A DNA stretch of 64,000 bases from CS4-C045 sp963844115 (GTDB taxonomy: Bacteria; Planctomycetota; Planctomycetia; Pirellulales; UBA7805). Numbering within the stretch: the stretch's first letter is position 1; each line of letters begins with the position of its first letter. The position numbers and the translations under genes were made by a program. The stretch is taken from NCBI GenBank assembly GCA_963844115.1, contig CAWJNN010000087.1, forward strand, positions 62,001 to 126,000, read 5' to 3'. The notes below the pieces were generated by a model, which made no database searches, was not told the origin of the DNA, and saw only the letters and a list, made by a program, of their open reading frames with translations. Positions 38,091 to 49,140 of this stretch are shown one piece after another.

Positions 38091-39752
38091 ATGGCTGAAT
38101 CTTCCAAACGGTCGAGCCGACCCGCACCAACAGCCCGGCAAACGGCGACAGACACGTCTCGTCAGTCGAAAGCCCGCAACGCTTCCGATGCGGAAGGCGA
38201 AGACGATGAGGAGGATGACGAGGAAGAGGAAACGACATGGAGTGAAATGATCAAGCAGAGCCCCAGTTGGCTCGCCAGCATGATCTTTCACATGATCCTC
38301 CTTCTGGTTCTGGCGTTGTGGACGTACAAGAACCTAGAAGACAACAATCAGGAGTTGACCATTGGCGATCCGGATATCGTCGAAGAAGAGCTCCTTGACG
38401 AAGCCGAGGAGGAAGTGAACCCAGAAGAGGAAGAAGTCGAGTCGGACACCCAAGAAGAAGTCGAAGAAATAACGTCTCCGATCGATACCGAAGTCGAAGC
38501 GGAAACGCCACAAATACAAACGAATGAAAATGACCTGACCCTGGCCGCTGCACAGGTCGAAATCTCGGACTTCGGCGCCGAATCCGTTATGTCAGGCGAC
38601 GTGCTGGGTAACGTCAGCGGCCTTTCGGCCAGTGGTCTTGGCAGTCGTTCGTCGGCCGGTCGCGCTGGTGCCGTTCGCAAGGGTGGCGGTAGTAAGGGAA
38701 GTGAGTCTGCCGTCGAAGCCGCTTTGAAGTGGCTGGCAGAACACCAGAATCGAGACGGAAGCTGGAGCTTTAACCATACGGAAGGCGACAACTGCAGCGG
38801 GTTCCCGAATCCGGGAACCAAGTCGAGCAGGATGGGAGCCACGGGACTTGCCTTGCTGCCGTTCCTGGGTGCCGGCTATACGCACCAGGAAGGCAAATAC
38901 GAATACGTCGTCAAGAAGGGCCTTAAGTATCTTGTTGGCAACATGATCGTCGCGAACAATATGGGCCGCTTGTATGAAAAGAACGGTGAAAGCCACTCAC
39001 ACATGTACTGTCATGGCATTGCGGCCTGTGCCTTGGCGGAAGCCTATGGGATGACGAACGACAGTAAGCTGAAGGCACCGGCCCAATTGAGCCTCAACTA
39101 TATCGTCGCCGCTCAGCATCCGGAGAACGGCGGTTGGTTATACGAGCCGCGTCAGGGCGGTGACACTTCGGTCGTCGGCTGGCAGGTGATGGCACTGAAG
39201 AGCGGCGTGCTTTCCTACTTGCAGGTGCCAGGCAACGTCAAAGCACTGGCCAACCGCTGGCTCGATTCCGTCCAATGGGGCGAAGCGGAAAGCGGTGGAG
39301 CCATGATCAAGCCGCACTACGGATATCGCGCGCCCTCGGATCGCGAAGCGGCCTCCGCATGTACGGCGATTGGCCTGCTGTGCCGCAACTACCTGGGTGC
39401 CTCGAAAGATGATGGTGGCCTGCGGGCGGGTGTTCGCACGCTTTCCAACAAGGGTCCCGAAGGGTCGGATATGTACTACAACTACTATAGCTCCATGGTG
39501 ATGTATCAGAATGATGGACCCAAGGGCGATATGTGGACGAAGTGGAATGGAGTCATGCGTGATCAACTGGTCAATTCCCAGGTGCAGGATGGCAAGGAGA
39601 AGGGCAGCTGGTTTTTCGCGGGTGGTCACGGTAGCGACGGCGGTCGTCTTTACAACACATGCCTCTGCGCCATGACCCTTGAAGTTTACTATCGTTATTT
39701 GCCGATCTACAATCAGAAGAATGTCGAGCAGGACGACTTCCCGATTGACTAG
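38091..39752 (+). CDS. Membrane-anchored squalene-cyclase-repeat protein
   Basis: 553 residues. A cytoplasmic acidic N-terminus (run of Glu/Asp around residues 40-52) is followed by a membrane helix (~66-82) and a long Glu-rich linker (~92-150). The C-terminal ~340 residues have toroid repeats: 'ALKWLAEHQNRDGSWSFNHT', 'GMTNDSKLKAPAQLSLNYI', 'HPENGGWLYEPRQGGDTSVV'. No cyclase DxDD motif. The N-terminal layout (single anchor, acidic linker) is like TonB/ExbD-type envelope proteins. Role unknown. A strong terminator follows. Confidence 0.8.
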   Translation: MAESSKRSSRPAPTARQTATDTSRQSKARNASDAEGEDDEEDDEEEETTWSEMIKQSPSWLASMIFHMILLLVLALWTYKNLEDNNQELTIGDPDIVEEELLDEAEEEVNPEEEEVESDTQEEVEEITSPIDTEVEAETPQIQTNENDLTLAAAQVEISDFGAESVMSGDVLGNVSGLSASGLGSRSSAGRAGAVRKGGGSKGSESAVEAALKWLAEHQNRDGSWSFNHTEGDNCSGFPNPGTKSSRMGATGLALLPFLGAGYTHQEGKYEYVVKKGLKYLVGNMIVANNMGRLYEKNGESHSHMYCHGIAACALAEAYGMTNDSKLKAPAQLSLNYIVAAQHPENGGWLYEPRQGGDTSVVGWQVMALKSGVLSYLQVPGNVKALANRWLDSVQWGEAESGGAMIKPHYGYRAPSDREAASACTAIGLLCRNYLGASKDDGGLRAGVRTLSNKGPEGSDMYYNYYSSMVMYQNDGPKGDMWTKWNGVMRDQLVNSQVQDGKEKGSWFFAGGHGSDGGRLYNTCLCAMTLEVYYRYLPIYNQKNVEQDDFPID

Positions 39753-39776
39753 ACAATAGTTCGCATCAGCAAAATC

Positions 39777-39812
39777 AAAGCCCGGCAGGGTTAACAACTG
39801 CCGGGCTTTTTT
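39777..39812 (+). terminator. Rho-independent terminator
   Basis: AAAGCCCGGCAG, loop GGTTAACAA, CTGCCGGGCTTTTTT: a perfect 12-bp stem followed by a T-run, 25 bp after the stop of the upstream gene. It also faces the convergent transporter gene and the A-run allows bidirectional use. Confidence 0.92.
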
Positions 39813-39830
39813 CGTTTCAGTTTGGGACCT

Positions 39831-40739
39831 CTAAGAACAGCGAGACCGTTCCACAAAGTCGCTCGGTTCCAGCTGGATCGTGATGTGATCGATTCCAAAC
39901 TGCTGATGCAATCGATCACGTAAGGCGGCGAGCGCATCCTGGTGTTTCGCGCCGTCTTCAATCACGACGTGGGCCGATAGCGAGTCGAAACCACTGGTGA
40001 TCGTCCAGATGTGCAAGTCATGGACGCTGGTCACCTGCGGTACGTCCAGAATGGCCTCCCGCACCGCGTCGACGTCGATGCCGCGCGGGGCACTTTCCAT
40101 CAAGACCGAAACGGCTTCCGACAGGAGATGCCACGCGGAATAGATGACCAGACTCCCGATCAGCATGGAGACGATCGGATCGGCCAGGTACCAGCCAAAC
40201 AGAGAGATTAACAGTCCGGCAACGATCGCACCGACACTGCCCACGGCATCCATCAAAACATGTAACCAAGCGCCACGTAGGTTTAGATTGTCGTGGCGGC
40301 CTGATTGGAGGATCCATAAACTAACCAGATTGACCAGCAGACCGCCCGCGGCAATGGCCATCATCCACGGTCCTTGAACTTCTTCTGGATGGCTGAATCG
40401 CTTGAAGGCCTCCAGGAAGATCAAAATGGAGATCGCAACCAACATCGCACCATTGACGACGGCCGCGAGAATTTCGATTCGGTGATAACCGTACGTATGG
40501 TGAGGCGGTGCTTTACGGCCGGCGAACCAAATGGCAAAAAAGCTCAGGCTTAGCGCCGCGACGTCGGAAAACATATGTCCGGCATCGGCAAGCAGTGCCA
40601 GCGAATTCGTCCAGATCCCGCCGATGATTTCCGCCAGCATGTAAACCGCTGCCAGCAGCAACGCGATTGCAAGTCGCCGTCGATTCTTGGACGAGCGATC
40701 CTGATGATGCTCGTGATGATGATCCTGATGCACATGCAT
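39831..40739 (-). CDS. Cation diffusion facilitator (CzcD-like) transporter
   Basis: 302 residues. His-rich N-terminus (MHVHQDHHHEHHQD), six membrane helices, metal-site motifs 'ALLADAGHMFSD' (HxxxD) and 'HVLMDAVGSVGAI', and a C-terminal cytoplasmic ferredoxin-like domain ('VTSVHDLHIWTITSGFDSLSAHV'). The family exports Zn2+, and often Co2+ or Cd2+, against protons. CzcD-type His-rich end suggests zinc. Convergent with the preceding gene across a terminator. Confidence 0.94.
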   Translation of the reverse strand: MHVHQDHHHEHHQDRSSKNRRRLAIALLLAAVYMLAEIIGGIWTNSLALLADAGHMFSDVAALSLSFFAIWFAGRKAPPHHTYGYHRIEILAAVVNGAMLVAISILIFLEAFKRFSHPEEVQGPWMMAIAAGGLLVNLVSLWILQSGRHDNLNLRGAWLHVLMDAVGSVGAIVAGLLISLFGWYLADPIVSMLIGSLVIYSAWHLLSEAVSVLMESAPRGIDVDAVREAILDVPQVTSVHDLHIWTITSGFDSLSAHVVIEDGAKHQDALAALRDRLHQQFGIDHITIQLEPSDFVERSRCS

Positions 40740-41006
40740 GACGTGTACCTGCCTGCGGCTTCATCGCTGCGACCAAGATACCTGTTTTTGGCCACTGCGT
40801 CAGGTCGAAACCTCCCCGGCGCGGAACGGCTTTTTACTTTCGCTAACGTCGAAACGTCGAACGCCGCCGCTAAACCTCGGTTGCCGCGCCGTGACGTTTT
40901 CGCTACTGTTACCCGGTTTTTACGGCCACTACCACGTTGGGTACGTCGTCGTCGGGTGACGCTCGTCCCTGAACCGCGTGTGCCAAGTCAACGTTATAGA
41001 AAACGC

Positions 41007-41993
41007 ATGAACGTTATTCTCGCAACATTTGAAGAGCCACGCGGACAGGGTCACCAGTCAACTCGTCTGCCCATGGCCAGACCGTTCAACGAGGCAACGC
41101 TGCCCGTTGCCATACCGCTATCGCCCGCGTCTGCAAAGTTGGTCGAGAAGGAAACAGCCGATCCGCCGGTCGATTGGGGTGCTTATCGTCCACCGGTGCC
41201 GGTAGGCGCAAGTTGGGAATTATATTTGGCGGCAGCCGTCGCGAAGTCCGGCAACCTGCCTCCAGCGACCTCGTGCGACCGGTGGCCATCGAACCGTCCA
41301 GCGCGCCTCGTCGGTCGAATGTCGTCCCCCGTCACAGTAACATGCGCACCGCCGAGAGTGTCCGAAATATACGGACTGATATTTGCGGAGCCATTCCGAT
41401 TCGACCCTCCATCGTGCCGACGGCCGCACCACCAGTGCAACCAGCGGCAACCCCACTGGCCATGGCTCCTGTCGAACTGCCGCCGCCGGCAGTCGAAGTG
41501 ACGCGCACCGGTCGTGACGTCGATCGAACGGTCGACATGGGCCGGTTCAATTCGGAAGGCCAATTTAACTTGGAAGGCACGAGCCCAGTCGTCGATGCAC
41601 CGTCGATCGGTCCGCGCACGGCGGAACGCCTGGAGGCCGTTGGAATCCATACCGTCCAAGATCTTTTGGTCGCCGATCCGCAGTTGACCGCAGAAATACT
41701 TGCCTACCGTCAGATCAACGCCAAAACAATCGTTAGCTGGCAACAGCAGGCGAAGCTGGTTTGTCAAATTCCCAATCTGCGTGGCCACGATGCGCAGGTA
41801 TTGGTTGCTTGTGGATTCTACGACATTGCGGACCTGGCCGGACAAGACCCCCGCGACGTGTTTCGTGTCGTCGGCCCGTTTGTCGCAACGAAGAAGGGCC
41901 AGAGGCTGTTGCGATCTGCGCAAGCCCGATCTGGACGAAGTCACCAACTGGGTGAAGTGGTCGGCAAGCCAGAACACGCCCGCCGCGGCCTAA
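41007..41993 (+). CDS. DUF4332 helix-hairpin-helix protein, two frameshifts
   Basis: About 329 residues if read through two frame breaks. Starts at ATG 41007 (MNVILATFEEPRGQG), shifts near 41261-41270 into a Pro/Ala-rich linker, then carries a DUF4332-like domain: 'PSIGPRTAERLEAVGIHTVQDLL' and 'LRGHDAQVLVACGFYDIADLAG', helix-hairpin-helix units as in DNA-polymerase-type proteins. A second break near 41923-41928 precedes 'PDLDEVTNWVKWSASQNTPAAA' and stop. Such domains often bind DNA or proteins. Without the repairs the annotated gene would have a wrong start and end. Confidence 0.65.
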
Positions 41994-42015
41994 CCACACT
42001 TTCTGCGCGTCCGTC

Positions 42016-44032
42016 CTATCGATAATTTGTGGGCGATCCGGGCAGATACCACGGCGCCCCATACGAGTTGGTTCGGCTGCGCCAGACGCTGTGATCGCCG
42101 ATAGGAATCCTACGTATCCCGAACGCAAAACAGCTGGAATAGGATTCGTTAAAGATGCTGCGCCGCACAAACAGGGAATCGCCTGCACAGTGCCGATAGT
42201 CGGTTTCCAATGACCGCAGCGCCGGATACGGATGGGACCTGGACAGCGAAGCCAATAGTTCGGGAGCCATGCGAAATCGATCTGGCTCGAAATGCAGTCC
42301 TGTCCGCCGAGGGTCTGGTCCCGCGCCGCGAACAGCCGCCGCCGTCAGTCCGGGTTGCAAAAGGTGCGAATCCAGCCGAATCGGTTCAACCGCCGGTTGC
42401 CGATCGAACAAGGGTGCGACGCTGTCGGTTGATACCCGCTGAATCACGTCGCTTGCCGCCGGTTCTGCGAAAGCAAACATGAACGGTTGCGCGCTATCAC
42501 GACCCTGGCGAATCTGCAGTTGCAGCTGGCGAACAAACCGCCGCTGTTCCAGCGTGAGAATTTCAAGACGCTCGCGCGTGGCCTGTCGCCGCGCTTCATC
42601 GTATTGAACATCCAAAATCGCTAATTCAAGCTCACGTGCATTGGCGGGACCTTGGCGAGCGATGTCTTCCAGTCGTTGTTGAATTTCACGGTGCATGGCG
42701 AGTCGATGGGATACGAAACTCTGTTCTGCCTCGGCCTCGCATGTCTGCCAATAAAGCGAAATCAGGTGCCGCACGACGGAGCCGTCTTGGAAGACGTCCG
42801 CCGGAATCGATTCCAGAAATTCATTCACACGGAGCCCGTCAGGTTGCCGTTCCGCTCGTTTATGGGCGGTCAGGTGCACCGCAGCTGTGGCTGTTGGGCT
42901 GTTGACCACTCCGCCCCGCACCAGATGCTGACGCCTGAGTCCCTGTCGTTGCTCTCGGATTTGTTTCACCAATTGTTTCGCGGCGGCATACTGTCGCTGG
43001 GCATGTTCCAGTTCAGCAGGGTTCGAAAAGTCATTCGCGCAAGCTACGTAGCGCTTCGAGGCGGATGAACCTGCGCTGCAACAGGATTTCCGCTGCACGA
43101 AGCTGGCCCTCGGCGTTCGCCTCTGCGGCGGCGACGCGATTGGTCAGCCTTTGCAACAAGTCATCATCATCCGCCGAGATAAACGGGGTATTACCCTGCT
43201 CATGAATCGCGATGAAATGTAGTTGCTCGTTTTTCGTTTCTGAGCGTTGATTCTTCGCAGGGTGTTGCGCTGTTCTGTCGCTCGTATCGTCAGCTTTCGT
43301 CGCCAGTTGTTGCTCCAATCGCCTGGCAACGTGAGCAAGCTCGGCTTGATGACGGTCCCTGACAGCGGTCGCAAAATGATGCTCGGCTTCCGCTGCGGCA
43401 AGTTCGAACTGCGCCCGATGTAATTCGGCCGAGTTCGGGTTGTTCGCGTGGATTGTGTTCAGGGACCCTTCGCGTTTCCTGTTGCGTTCAAGGTCCGCCC
43501 CGGTGGCGTCCAGCATGGCGGTCGAGAATGCGACCAGCCGTCCGTGATCGGCATGCAGTTGTGCCAAATAATTCCGGCTGTATTCTTCGGATACGCTTGC
43601 CGGGTGCAGCCAGCCTACGAGTCGTATGGAACCAGGCAGTTGAAGGGCGATCGCCGACTGCGCAATGCCGTTTGTATCGCCGTCCGTAGTGCCGTTTTCC
43701 CGTGCGATTTGCTGGCCCAAGAGGTTAAGAAATTCGCTGAGGCGGTTCGCCGATTCGAGTTGTGCCTTCAATTGCTCGCAGCGAACCTCCGCGCGGGCCA
43801 GTTCAAGCCAGGTCGCATTGCCACGTTCGTCCAGCTTTCTTAGCCCCTGCAGTTCCCACTGCCGTAAATCCAAACGGGCTTGAAGAAAACTTTCGCGAGC
43901 GACATTCACGGCGGCAGCCAGCGAATGTTGTTGCGTTGCGGGAACATCCGCCCAGGTCGCGTGGGCAGTTACGAGAAGCACAAGGAAGCTACAGACCGCG
44001 GTGTGGCAGGTCTTTTTAAGTAGGTAAGTCAT
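42016..44032 (-). CDS. Secreted coiled-coil protein, one frameshift
   Basis: About 670 residues. N-terminal signal peptide (CSFLVLLVTAHATWA). Almost the whole protein is helical with heptad-like Leu/Ala and Arg/Glu/Gln, including 'LELARAEVRCEQLKAQLESA' and 'QFELAAAEAEHHFATAV'. The first frame stops at 43031 after 'LRSLRE'; the other frame continues 'NDFSNPAELEHAQRQYAAAK' with the same character, so one base was probably lost near 43034-43042. If not, these are two overlapping genes, the second without signal peptide. No known family. Confidence 0.6.
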
Positions 44033-44175
44033 GGAGTTAGGCTCGGGGCTGATTGAAATACAGTGTCCTTTGAAATACAGTGCCCAGTGAAAAAAGTGCT
44101 AAATAGAAGACAGTTCCACGGTAAGCACCCGTGTGGAAAGTGTCAAATTTGCCGCGGCCATTCGAAATCCGCTGG

Positions 44176-45359
44176 TCAAGCCATTTCGAGCACATGGGCA
44201 CCGCGCGCAGGCCGGGTGGCAAAGATCGATGCTTCGATACCGGTGCGTTTTCTATATTGGTTGCCAACGGATGTCACGACATCCGTCAGGGCGTCCGTGT
44301 GAACGACGCTGACCGTGCATCCGCCAAAACCACCACCGGTCATTTCGCGCCGATGATTCCTCCGTCGCTGCCGATTTGCTGCGCTATTTCCACCAGAAGA
44401 TCAAGCTCGTCACAGCTCACTTCAAAGTCATCTCGCAATGAGGCATGACTGGCATGCATCAGTTCACCCAAACGACTCCAATCGTTTTCGCGGAACGCGG
44501 CCGCGGCATCGTAGGTCCGCTGGTTCTCGGAAATGACGTGCCGAGCGCGCTTTAGCAGGACTGAGTCTAACGAACCAGATGCGTCGTTTAGCTGTTCCTG
44601 GGTCGCGTCACGCAGACTTGCAACACCTAGCAAGCGGGCCGCTTTTTCACACTGTTGCCGTCGCACGGAATATTCGCCGCTCGACAGCTCGTGGCTGACG
44701 TTGCTGTTGACAATCAGCATGCTGACCGTGGGGTCGTCGAGCGCAACGAGTTCGAACTCCTGGGAACGGCAGTCGAGCAACATGAGGTGATCTTTTTGGC
44801 CCAGCACCGAAGTAAACTGATCCATGATGCCGCAAGGGACACCCGCGTAATCATGTTCCGCTTGTTGGCAAAGCAATGCTTTCTGCTTGGGGTCGAGCGA
44901 GCGACCGCTAATCGCTTCGACCAGCGTCGCCACGGCGACTTCCAATGCGGCGCTGCTCGATAATCCTCCCCCGACCGGTACGGTCGAATCAATCGCAAGA
45001 TCCAGTCCGCCGAATTCCTGTCCCGCTGCGTGACAACCGGCTAGTACTCCCAGTACATAATTGCACCAGTTTGCCTCACCATCGCCGGGCGGCGCGTCGT
45101 AGGCCATCGTCGCAGTTTGATCGAGCGCCGCGCTGTAAGCCTGTAATTGTGGCAGGTCATCAGCAGACAGATCACCGGCGACAACTGTGTAGCACTCGAT
45201 TGCCATCGGCAGTACGTAACCATCGTTGTAGTCCGTATGACCGCCTAGCAGGCTGACTCGGCCGGGTGCAGCGGCCAGCCACTTGGGCGGTCGACCGAAA
45301 TGGTCTTCAAATGCACTGCGTGCGCGTTGCGCCTGATCGGCAAGTGAAATCGGAGGCAA
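44176..45359 (-). CDS. galK: Galactokinase, one frameshift near the end
   Basis: About 394 residues after repair. GHMP-kinase motifs: N-terminal 'PGRVSLLGGHTDYNDGYVLP', ATP-binding 'PVGGGLSSSAALEVA' and 'CGIMDQFTSVLG'. The sequenced frame stops at 44340 after 'DGGIIGAK', but the next frame continues 'MTGGGFGGCTVSVV' (third GHMP motif) and ends 'GAHVLEMA' with a stop at 44176-44178. One base is missing near 44343-44350 beside AAA. Galactokinase makes galactose-1-phosphate, the first step of the Leloir pathway. No other gal gene is adjacent. Confidence 0.9.
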
Positions 45360-45514
45360 AGCAGATTTCCTCGGCGGCTAGTGCGTAATGCCTGACATTC
45401 TAAAACGAACACATTCTAAAACGACCATTGTCCGAGCCACAGTACCGGCACGGAAATTGCCACAGTAATCCGTCATTTTCGCCGTCGTAATTTGTGAGTG
45501 TTGGCGTATCCTAA

Positions 45515-45603
45515 GGGGTCGGGAGTCTTTTTTCCTGGCGGCGATTTCGGTTACGCAGCACCAATAACTATTGTGGCGGCCAGGAAAAAAGACTCCCGAC
45601 CCC
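45515..45603. repeat. Long palindrome with GGGGTCGGGAGTCTTTTTTC arms
   Basis: Perfect 24-bp inverted arms at 45515-45538 and 45580-45603 with a 41-bp centre that also contains partial symmetry. Could be a REP/MITE-like element, or act as a two-way terminator because each arm contains a T-run or A-run. Confidence 0.85.
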
Positions 45604-45646
45604 CTCGCGTTAGCCCGAACAGAAAAGTATTTGCAGGTGGAGGATA

Positions 45647-47743
45647 GTGAGTGTGCCCATCCGATATCAAGTAGAAAGCAAGACCCATAATGACTGCATG
45701 GGTCGCAAGCATTGTTGCACTCAAGTCGTCGCATCACGACAATGCATTTCGACCATGGTTGTCATCTTGTTGCTGTCATTCGGCTGGAACAGCGCCACCG
45801 CAGCCGACGACCTAAAGGTCCTGGACAACGAAGCCCCACGACTGCTGTATCGCTACTTGTACTACGAAGCCAAGGCGCAGTATGACGCCCGTCGTCACGA
45901 GTTGGTGGCGGCGCTGGCGACGAAAGAGGCAACCGCGCGTCGCCGAGAGAGACTACACCAAGACTTTCTCCGCCTGCTTGGGCCTCTGCCTGAAAAAACT
46001 CGTCTGAACGCCAGAGTGGTGGGGCACGTCGATCGGGACGACTATCGCATCGAAAAAGTGATCTACGAAAGCCGGCCAAATCACCACGTCACGGCCAACT
46101 TGTACCTACCCACCAAAGGCAAGCCGCCCTATCCAGGAGTGCTGTTGGCCTGCGGACATTCCGACAACGGTAAGGCCTACGAGAGTTACCAGGCGGCATC
46201 CGTTCTGCACGCCAAACATGGACTGGTGACACTGTGCTTCGATCCCATCTGCCAGGGTGAACGGCATCAATTGCTCGATGCACCTCTCCATGGAACCAGT
46301 ACGCACACTCTGCTGAACGTGGGAGCCCTTTTGGTCGGTCGCAGTACCGTCTGGTACGAAGCCGTCGACGGCCTGCGCAGCATTGACTATCTGCTCAGCC
46401 GCCCTGAAGTTGATCGAAGCAAGCCGATCGGGTTAACGGGCACCAGCGGCGGCGGAACTCAGACGACGTTTCTGATGGCGTTGGATCCGCGCGTCGGTCC
46501 GGCGGCACCTTCCTGCTACCTGATGACGCGCCTGCGAAAGTTCATGGACATCGGTCCGGCCGACGGTTGTCAGTGGCTGCCCGGTGAAGGGGCCGCCCAC
46601 ATCGATCATTTCGACTATGTCACGATGCGGGCCGATCGGCCGACCTTGGTCTTGGCCGCGAACCGCGATTTTTTCGATATTGCCGCGACCCGGGCGGGCG
46701 CCGATGAGACGCGTCGGGTTTTTGCGGCCTTGGAGATGGACGAGCGGTTCGACATGTTCGAGAGCGACGATCAGCATGGCTTTCACAAGGCCCACCGGGA
46801 GGCGTGCGTACGGTGGATGCGGCGCTGGATGCTGGACGATCATGCGCCAATCAGCGAAGACTACCGCTTCTGGCCGCAGGAAGACAAAACGCTGCAGGTC
46901 ACAAAAACCGGACAAGTGCTGAAGGATAACGACGACGAACTGAGTGTTACGGACTTCAATCTCCGCCGCGCCAACGAACTCGCCGCCGACCGTCGGCAAT
47001 TCTGGTCCTCTGGCAGTGAGGTCGCTCGCGCTTCATCAGTTCGTCGCTTGTTGGGGATTGATCGACATCGCTTACCGCGCAAAACGGAAGAGGTTGCTGT
47101 CGTCGAAGGTCAAGGATATCAGATCGAAACGGTCAAACTTTTGCGCGAAAGCGACGTGCCGTTGCCTGCGGCGATCTTTAAGTCGCACGACGGTGATCCC
47201 CGCCGCCCGGTGACACTGTACGTGGACGGGCGCGGCAAGTCGGCGGATGCCGGCAGCGGGGGCGCGATTGAGACGCTGACGAAGACCGGCAGGATTGTCA
47301 TGGCGGTTGACCTGCGGGGTTATGGTGAAACGAAAGACCACGGCGATCGCGGTAAGTATTTCAATGAAGAGGAACGCGTTGCTGCCTTGTCGATGCACAT
47401 CGGCCGTCCGCTGCTGGGACAGCGCGTCCAAGATATCAAAGACTGCCTCGACTACCTTGGCCGCCGCGACGACGTTGATTCTGCGGAGATCGAGTTGGTG
47501 GCCATTGGTCTGGCCGGTCCGGTGGGTCTGCACGCCGCCTACTTAGACAAACGGATCGCTCGCGTCCGACTTCGTGATTCGATCCGCAGCTGGGTAGACG
47601 ATGTGGTGGCGGCTCCGTTGCGTCCGCATCTGATGGGGCACGTCGTGCCGCACGCCCTGGAGACCTACGACTTGACCGACCTGGCTCGCGCGCTAGGGGA
47701 CAAAGTGTCGGTGCAGTCTGAAGTACGTACGTCGGCGCGATGA
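45647..47743 (+). CDS. Secreted alpha/beta-hydrolase (acetylxylan-esterase-like), double domain
   Basis: Up to 698 residues; the signal peptide suggests a start near 45755 (MVVILLLSFGWNSATAA), with upstream starts at 45698 and 45647 possible. First hydrolase domain: 'PYPGVLLACGHSDNGKAYES', nucleophile elbow 'GLTGTSGGGTQT', later 'DDQHGFHKAHREA' supplying His. The second half repeats an alpha/beta-hydrolase layout ('RIVMAVDLRGYGETKDHGDR') but its elbow reads 'AIGLAGPVGLHA', with no nucleophile Ser. This layout matches large planctomycete acetylxylan-esterase-like proteins. The C-terminus ends near a truncated IS and may be shortened. Confidence 0.78.
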   Translation: MSVPIRYQVESKTHNDCMGRKHCCTQVVASRQCISTMVVILLLSFGWNSATAADDLKVLDNEAPRLLYRYLYYEAKAQYDARRHELVAALATKEATARRRERLHQDFLRLLGPLPEKTRLNARVVGHVDRDDYRIEKVIYESRPNHHVTANLYLPTKGKPPYPGVLLACGHSDNGKAYESYQAASVLHAKHGLVTLCFDPICQGERHQLLDAPLHGTSTHTLLNVGALLVGRSTVWYEAVDGLRSIDYLLSRPEVDRSKPIGLTGTSGGGTQTTFLMALDPRVGPAAPSCYLMTRLRKFMDIGPADGCQWLPGEGAAHIDHFDYVTMRADRPTLVLAANRDFFDIAATRAGADETRRVFAALEMDERFDMFESDDQHGFHKAHREACVRWMRRWMLDDHAPISEDYRFWPQEDKTLQVTKTGQVLKDNDDELSVTDFNLRRANELAADRRQFWSSGSEVARASSVRRLLGIDRHRLPRKTEEVAVVEGQGYQIETVKLLRESDVPLPAAIFKSHDGDPRRPVTLYVDGRGKSADAGSGGAIETLTKTGRIVMAVDLRGYGETKDHGDRGKYFNEEERVAALSMHIGRPLLGQRVQDIKDCLDYLGRRDDVDSAEIELVAIGLAGPVGLHAAYLDKRIARVRLRDSIRSWVDDVVAAPLRPHLMGHVVPHALETYDLTDLARALGDKVSVQSEVRTSAR

Positions 47744-47840
47744 GTCCGTCGCGATCCGCCCCGCACTCAAGCTGTGCAAGTCGGGCAACTCCTCTGACTC
47801 CGCGGCATGCCGTAGAGTCGTGACTCATGGTATCGTTGGT

Positions 47841-48868
47841 CCCGTAGGGTCAAAATATACAAGCGAGTCGTAAATTGCAATGTTTGCTGCACTTACGAAT
47901 ACGTCGGGAACCAGATTCCAGCCGAGGTCATCGTCGGTAGACTTTCTCCAGTCAGGACAGATTTCCCACGATCTCGTCGATGGCACAACAAGCCCTCTTT
48001 GCTGTTGCCTGATTTCGTTGACCAGCCGTCACAACTACGCGACGTTGAAGAGTTGTAGAACTCATTCAACCAAGCAGGCACACGCATGCAATTTGTTCTT
48101 CAACCCTCGCAACTGTACTTTCTCATTCTCACTGGCTGGGTGAATCGATAGCAACAGGAGGTGATCAACCACCTACGAATCGAGAATCAGATCGTCAAGG
48201 AGTAACTGGGCAAGCGACGAATCCTGCTCAACGATGACCAGCGACGTCGACTTGCTGTCAGCGGTAAAGTCCTCGGTCGCAAGCTGCTCGAGGAGGTCGG
48301 TACGCTGTTCACACCTGATACGATCCTACTTTGGCATCGGACTTTGGTTGCTAAGAAGTGGGACTACACCCACAAGCGTAAATCTGTGGGCAGGCCGCGA
48401 GTTGCCAAAGAGATTGTCGATTCGGTTTAGCATTTTGCACGCGAGAACTCCATGTGGGGATACGACAGGATTGAAGGCGCTTTGGCGAATCTTGGCCACG
48501 AGGTGTCCGACCAAATGGTGGGCAACATTCTCAAAGATCATGGGATTGAGCCAGTCGGTGATCGCAAGGCCTGGGTAACTCGATCATTGAGTCGGGTAAG
48601 GAAGTTCGCCAGCATGATGGCGAAATCGAATGCCGTGAGCGGCTTGGGCGTTTGTTGCGGTTCTACTATCGCGACGCTGCATAACAATTTCGACGTAGCA
48701 GCCGCCTCAATCCTACGTCCGATGTGCGCGCCTGCCAGCCAATCTGGGCTCTGTCCACGCAAGATCGAAGCCATCGAGCAGTAATCTTGTCCGAGATTCC
48801 GGCTTCGCGACGTTGCTAAAGTCGAATTACCAAAACGCTTTGCGTTCGTTTGTATATTTTGACTGTAC
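47841..48868 (+). mobile_element. Decayed insertion sequence, copy 1 (rve-type transposase remnant)
   Basis: About 1,030 bp between imperfect inverted ends GTAGGGTCAAAATATACAA (from 47843) and TTGTATATTTTGACTGTAC (to 48868). In broken frames it encodes the N-terminal half of an integrase-core transposase: 'LNDDQRRRLAV', 'LLEEVGTLFTPDTILLWHRT', 'VAKKWDYTHKRKSVGRPRVA' and 'GYDRIEGALANLGHEVSDQM' to 'ILKDHGIEP'. Stops and frameshifts interrupt it and the catalytic core is missing. Closely related to copy 2 at 50367. Confidence 0.8.
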
Positions 48869-49047
48869 GCGTTCTCAAACAGATCGACACCGCGGCCAAA
48901 CCCGTATCGCTTGTCTATGGCCGCGACGGCAAATTGCACACGACGTTTAACAACGACAAAGAACTCTACGGTCCGGAAGGCTACAATTACGAGAAGGACA
49001 TCGTACCCCTCGTGCGGGAGCTTCTCAACGAGCCGCGTAAAGATTAA
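48868..49047 (+). pseudogene. 3' fragment of a redoxin-like gene
   Basis: The frame emerges from the right end of the IS and reads 'RVLKQIDTAAKPVSLVYGRDGK', 'LHTTFNNDKELYG' and 'YEKDIVPLVRELL', then stops. This looks like the C-terminal end of a TlpA/thioredoxin-like protein (last strands and helix). No matching 5' part is on the other side of the IS, so the event probably deleted it. Confidence 0.45.
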
Positions 49048-49140
49048 TCCGGCATCTCGGTCGGTGCGATAACGCTGGGGTTAGTGACGTCAAGTCAAGT
49101 AGAAATCCGGCAACTCGCCTCGATACCGAAACTCCCTTAG

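Noticed and set aside
40575..41501. Plus-strand frame of ~308 codons as one gene
   Set aside because: Its first part is antisense to the CDF transporter; only the part from 41007 is coding and it shifts frame near 41265.
44037..44302. Small genes between the coiled-coil gene and galactokinase
   Set aside because: The minus-strand frame here carries the missing C-terminus of galactokinase up to 44176; the other frames are shadows.
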